Assembly (NCBI GenBank): GCA_039619475.1 | Contig: CM077115.1 | Span: 557,720,374-557,784,373 of the forward strand | Direction: 5' to 3' | Length of the DNA: 64,000 bases | Origin: Icerya purchasi | Taxonomy: Eukaryota; Arthropoda; Insecta; Hemiptera; Monophlebidae | In this document: in pieces, positions 60,818-64,000 of the stretch | How positions within the stretch are numbered: position 1 is the stretch's first letter | Layout of the letters: each line of letters begins with the position of its first letter | Notes under the pieces: model-generated | Seen by the model: only the letters and a program-made list of their open reading frames with translations | Database searches by the model: none | Told to the model about the DNA's origin: nothing | Position numbers and translations under genes: made by a program

Positions 60818-61149
60818 AATTACTGACATCTGTTTATAATAACTGAATGGCTGGATAAAGATGGCGGGCAAACATTTTTATCACTTGTAATTTGCCGGAA
60901 TCATAGCTGTGCGATATATTTAATTTTATTTATTAATAATTATATATAAAAATACAAGCTTGGTTATTAAAAGTCCGAGGATGACAATTTTAACATGTTC
61001 CGTCTCCGCTCCTCTCGACTGTTTAAGATGTGTTTTTATAGTTGATTGGTTCAAAGTTATCATTTTAATGTATTAATTTACATGTATTATTGAGTGTGCG
61101 AAATAAGTTTCTGTGTGTTAGTTACAATTTTTTAATGTTTGAATTTCAG

Positions 61150-61270
61150 CATACACTCACGGGCCACTGCGGTAGCGTATTTGCAGCGAAATTTTTAGGA
61201 GAACCTTCGAAGGTTGTTACTGGAAGTCACGACAGAACGTTACGAATTTGGGACTTACGAAGTAGATCTT
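61150..61270 (+). CDS. Atg16: ATG16-like autophagy protein, one internal WD40 exon
   Basis: The exon encodes 40 codons plus one base: [15 protein letters not shown], then [20 protein letters not shown] and LRSRS. This is one WD40 blade with the GH and WD landmarks; the wording [18 protein letters not shown] is characteristic of ATG16/ATG16L1, where it is followed by the conserved Cys of the next segment. The protein couples ATG12-ATG5 to the growing autophagosome membrane, and the WD40 propeller binds cargo and membrane partners. The 3' splice site is TTTGAATTTCAG|CAT (phase 0). The best donor is TCTT|GTACGT at 61271 (phase 1), which completes the Cys codon in the next exon; a donor at 61289 is possible. 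Neighbouring exons were not found in the window. It could be part of a gene with long, transposon-filled introns or a duplicated lone exon. Confidence 0.75.
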
Positions 61271-62336
61271 GTACGTATACATTTGAAGTTTACTTATATA
61301 ATTTAAATACAATATTTTCAAAATTATTCTCTAAAATCCGTGTGGAGAGTGAAAATGCATTAGTAGATTATGTGTAACGTACTACATGTACGTGTCACAT
61401 CTGTTTCCGTGTGTGCACATGCACTACACCTATATTTAGTATTTAAAAATTAATTAGTTATCGTTTTTATTAAGTTTTCATGTTATATGACAAAATGTAT
61501 TTCCTTATATGACCAATCTGAAAAATAAATAATTGATGCGACAAATGTATAACCTCTTTCTTTTTGGAAATCGGTAAAAATAGTAATATTTAAATATGGA
61601 GAATTAGTATATGTAAATATTTTAACAATTTTCATATGTCAGACTAACTGGTCAAAGAATAATGTGCTCATTCTCTAATTCGTTTAAACTGATTTGAACA
61701 TTGTCGTTTTCAACTTATCAAATATTGACAATTATTATTTTTTTTTTGCGTATATATTTGAATCCGATTTTTATAATCTATGAAATATATTAAGTAGCGC
61801 CGTGCGCTTTGTCGGGCTTTAAATAAGAAAAGAAAGTTAAAAATTATATCATGACTGACTTTTATTTGAATATATTTTTGTCGTTAATTTTTATATATGT
61901 ATATTTCACAAAGTAATAAATTCATAATATTGTTTACTCGCTTGTCTTCGTTCAATGCGTCGTATGCAGCATTGCGGCTAAAGTGATTATATTTAAATAA
62001 TTTTTGCATAAATTACTGGACTTATTGGACTGAAGTGGACTGTTGACCCTGTTTGGTTTTTCACTGAAATTATGCCATGTTGCGAGACCCGAATGACTGT
62101 GCCAATTCTTAAAGATTTAATCGTCCCCATATCGTAGCGTAAGCACATAGGATTTTTTTCCTTTTTCGAAGACGCAAGCTTTGATGCGAGAATTTTTATG
62201 GAAAAATGTAAACTACTTTCATTAGTTTAAGTTTCTTTGAATATTCGCTACTTTTTAGCAGTTCATTTTTTTGCTTCCCCCTCATTTTTTTCCCCATTTT
62301 GATTTATTGCCGTCCAAGTTTTCTCAATGCTGTTCC
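61271..62336. other. Presumed intron; no gene seen
   Basis: AT-rich sequence downstream of the ATG16-like exon. I looked for the next WD40 exon (GSSCNDLV/GHFDKRIRFWD-like) and did not find it. Confidence 0.4.
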
Positions 62337-62768
62337 TCAAAGCGAAGGCCGAATTTTTGTTACTTTTTCTTTTGTTCCCCCTGCTAATTCTTTTTTATGG
62401 AAGTCAGAATTTTTTCTTGAAAAAGACATTATAGGATATATTCCTGATAGTGCCATATAAAGAATGAGCATCATTTCAGGTGTGTATTCTGCATTTTCAG
62501 AAGACGATCTATCCGTCACATCTATTATATTCCTATGGATGTCAAAAACCCTACAAGATCGGTAACAATAAAATTCCATCGAACCGTTCTTCCTGAATTT
62601 GTGAATATTTTTAAACTCAGCTTTCATGTTACTCTTAGCATTCGTACATTTACGCAATGCTCGAAATGATTTCTTTTTCGGCATATTGCCAAACATTGTC
62701 GCAATACTTCTAATATATGCCTCCACTGTTCCTCTAAACATCTTATCTTTGAATGTAGATGAATACAT
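62337..62768 (-). CDS. Unidentified 143-codon ORF next to the Penelope-like element
   Basis: The frame is open for 143 codons. It is basic in its first half (MPKKKSFRALRKCTNAKS, FKNIHKFRKNGSMEFYCYR), has several Cys, and has a more hydrophobic middle (TPEMMLILYMALSGIYPIMS). It does not consist of low-complexity sequence and no overlapping frame competes strongly. I do not recognise the family. It begins within about 15 bases of the presumed 3' end of the Penelope-like element and is on the same strand. It may be a piece of another transposon, a host exon or a chance frame; no splice sites or poly(A) signal decide this. Confidence 0.3.
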   Translation of the reverse strand: MYSSTFKDKMFRGTVEAYIRSIATMFGNMPKKKSFRALRKCTNAKSNMKAEFKNIHKFRKNGSMEFYCYRSCRVFDIHRNIIDVTDRSSSENAEYTPEMMLILYMALSGIYPIMSFSRKNSDFHKKELAGGTKEKVTKIRPSL

Positions 62769-62779
62769 CCTGTTTGTTA

Positions 62780-63721
62780 AAATGGTATAATAAAATAAAC
62801 TTTAATAACAAACAATATAGATCAATAAATTAGATAAATACCTATTTAGAAACGTTTTCGGGCATAACCCATCATCAGCTAACACTAACTTAAAGGAAAC
62901 TTAAAACATACTGAAGTGAATATAGGGAATACATGTGTATATATAGTAGATGTAAAGAGGAATAAACATGGCAGGTATAAAAATCTATAGGTTGAAAATG
63001 CTAATAATTAATATAAAATATAAAATAAAACAAGAAGACAAAAAAGTTAAATTTTTATATTAAACAGTGGATTATTATTATTAGGTGTTTGGTCATTTAA
63101 AATATTATTTTTATATTTATTTATATAATAATTTTCAGCAATGTTCGTATTATTACCTTTGTGATAAGTGGCCAGGATGGTTACAGTATTTTCTATTGAA
63201 TTTGGTTTATGTTTATTTTTAATTAGATGTTCTGCATAGGTTGATTTTTCTCTTTCATTATTATTAAATGCTTTTATATGTTCTTTATATCTGCAATTGA
63301 TTTTTCGCCCTGTTTGACCAATGTATGATTTCTCACAATCAGTACAATTTATTTTATATATACCGCTATTTTCGTAAATATTATTATTTTTTAAATTTAA
63401 GGTGTTTATTTTATATTTTAAATTATTTTTAGTTTTGAATGCTACATTTAAACCTTGTTTTTTGAATAAATTGGTTAATTTGTATATGTTATTGTTTATA
63501 AATGTGAATGTTATCCATCCTTTATTGTTAGTAGCATTATTGAATCTTAATTTTTGTATATATTTTGATTTTGATTTTATTTTGTGAATTAGTTTATCTA
63601 TTATTTGTTCGTCATAACCATTATTTCTTGCCAAAGTCTTTAATATATTAATTTCTATTTGTTTTTTATTTATATTCATGGGTGTAGTTAATAATCTATT
63701 TATTGCAGTCATGAAGTAAGC
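62780..63721 (-). mobile_element. Penelope-like retroelement, 5'-truncated, with GIY-YIG ORF
   Basis: The ORF at 63047-63733 (228 codons) starts AINRLLTTPMNINKKQIEIN and LARNNGYDEQIIDKLIHK, the linker that follows the reverse transcriptase in Penelope-like elements. It then has SGIYKINCTDCEKSYIGQTG with the CX2C pair before YIG, then CRYKEHIKAFNN (conserved Arg and His) and TYAEHLIKNKHKPNS (conserved Glu), so the endonuclease signature looks complete. The reverse transcriptase itself is missing. Downstream on the minus strand is a ~260-bp terminal region with a hammerhead-like motif at 62840-62885. The truncated 5' end carries an inverted duplication. A second, decayed copy is at 40565-41035. 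Confidence 0.9.
62840..62885 (-). ncRNA. Hammerhead-ribozyme-like motif in the Penelope terminal region
   Basis: On the minus strand CTGATGA (62872-62878) is followed by TGGGTTATGCCC, in which GGG can pair with CCC as a short stem II, then GAAA (62856-62859) and ACGTTTCTAAATAGG. TTAG before the core can pair with CTAA after the presumed UH cleavage site as stem I. The order CUGAUGA - stem II - GAAA - short stem III - UH matches the minimal hammerhead known from Penelope-like pseudo-LTRs. There is one extra U between CUGAUGA and the stem, so activity is uncertain. Confidence 0.55.
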
Positions 63722-63818
63722 AACTACACCCATGAATATAAATAAAAAACAAATAGAAATTAATATATTAAAGACTTTGGCAAGAAATAATGGTTATGAC
63801 GAACAAATAATGGATAAA
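63593..63818. repeat. 97-bp inverted repeat at the 5' end of the Penelope-like element
   Basis: Bases 63593-63689 (inside the Penelope ORF) are the reverse complement of 63722-63818 with one mismatch; the spacer is 32 bp. Both arms contain the element's own coding sequence, so the right arm is a small piece of the element joined tail-to-tail in opposite orientation. Penelope-like insertions are known to carry such inverted extra pieces at truncated 5' ends. Confidence 0.93.
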
Positions 63819-64000
63819 TATCTCGCCAAAGTCTTTCTCTTAATTCGTTCTCTTACCTCCACTCTGCAGTCATCTTGCTCTATTCTTATTTTATGGGTCC
63901 CCAGTCATTCCGGAATTGATGGCAATGACACAGCTGATTCTTTGGCTCGTTCTGCTGGCCGCCTTGATTCATTCCTCAACCATTTCCCTTCTTCAGATAT
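63819..64000 (+). pseudogene. RNase H LINE 'family B', copy 8, runs off the window
   Basis: The frame is open to the window end: KVFLLIRSLTSTLQSSCSIL, then ILWVPSHSGIDGNDTADSLA and RSAGRLDSFLNHFPSSD. SLTSTLQS also occurs in copy 5 (RSLTSTLQSIDFI), confirming the family. It contains the RNase H His box and final Asp. It starts immediately at the outer end of the Penelope inverted repeat, so the Penelope-like element may have inserted into this LINE. The remainder lies outside the window. Confidence 0.85.

Overview
The window looks like a stretch of an arthropod, most likely insect, nuclear genome. It is AT-rich and gene-poor, and it is full of short simple repeats and decayed non-LTR retrotransposons. 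No bacterial-style operons, rRNA or complete tRNA genes were seen. The only host coding sequence I can name is one 121-bp internal exon at 61150-61270 (+). It encodes a WD40 blade that reads like the autophagy protein ATG16/ATG16L1, with a proper 3' splice site and a plausible 5' splice site. No neighbouring exon was found, so it either sits between very long introns or is a stray exon copy. An unidentified coding-like ORF lies at 38764-38949 (+) and another at 62337-62768 (-).

Most recognisable sequence is transposon debris. (1) 3711-7210: a Jockey-like LINE tail, a small island of a ~167-bp satellite, a possible SINE, and an R1-clade LINE, with both LINEs on the minus strand and ending in poly(A). 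(2) 9520-13570: an RNase H LINE tail ('family A'), an RTE/CR1-like C-terminal scrap, a dispersed hairpin-bearing repeat, a 273-bp MITE with perfect 54-bp inverted repeats, and a CR1/Jockey-like LINE carrying a hairpin insert. (3) 14074-18163: a regular satellite array of alternating ~167-bp monomers (334-bp dimers), followed by a broken Helitron Rep N-terminal region with a visible HUH motif and then a textbook Helitron 3' terminus (GC hairpin, CTAG, T). These are best read as one compound Helitron. (4) 23850-58500: scattered, strongly decayed copies of a second RNase H LINE ('family B') on both strands, one ORF1/gag CCHC fragment, one Penelope-like GIY-YIG relic and two Penelope-like terminal hairpins. 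These alternate with GC-richer, CpG-containing stretches that hold no recognisable gene. (5) 59259-64000: repeat and family A insertions just upstream of the ATG16-like exon, then a 5'-truncated Penelope-like element with an intact GIY-YIG ORF, a hammerhead-ribozyme-like motif in its terminal region and a 97-bp inverted duplication at its truncated end, and finally a family B RNase H fragment running off the window.

Nothing here works as an operon. The transposon pieces are independent insertions, mostly 5'-truncated. The observations most worth following are the Helitron-linked dimeric satellite, the Penelope element with its ribozyme-like motif and inverted 5' duplication, the perfect-TIR MITE, and the isolated ATG16-like exon. 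All homology calls rest on reading motifs by eye; no database search was possible.
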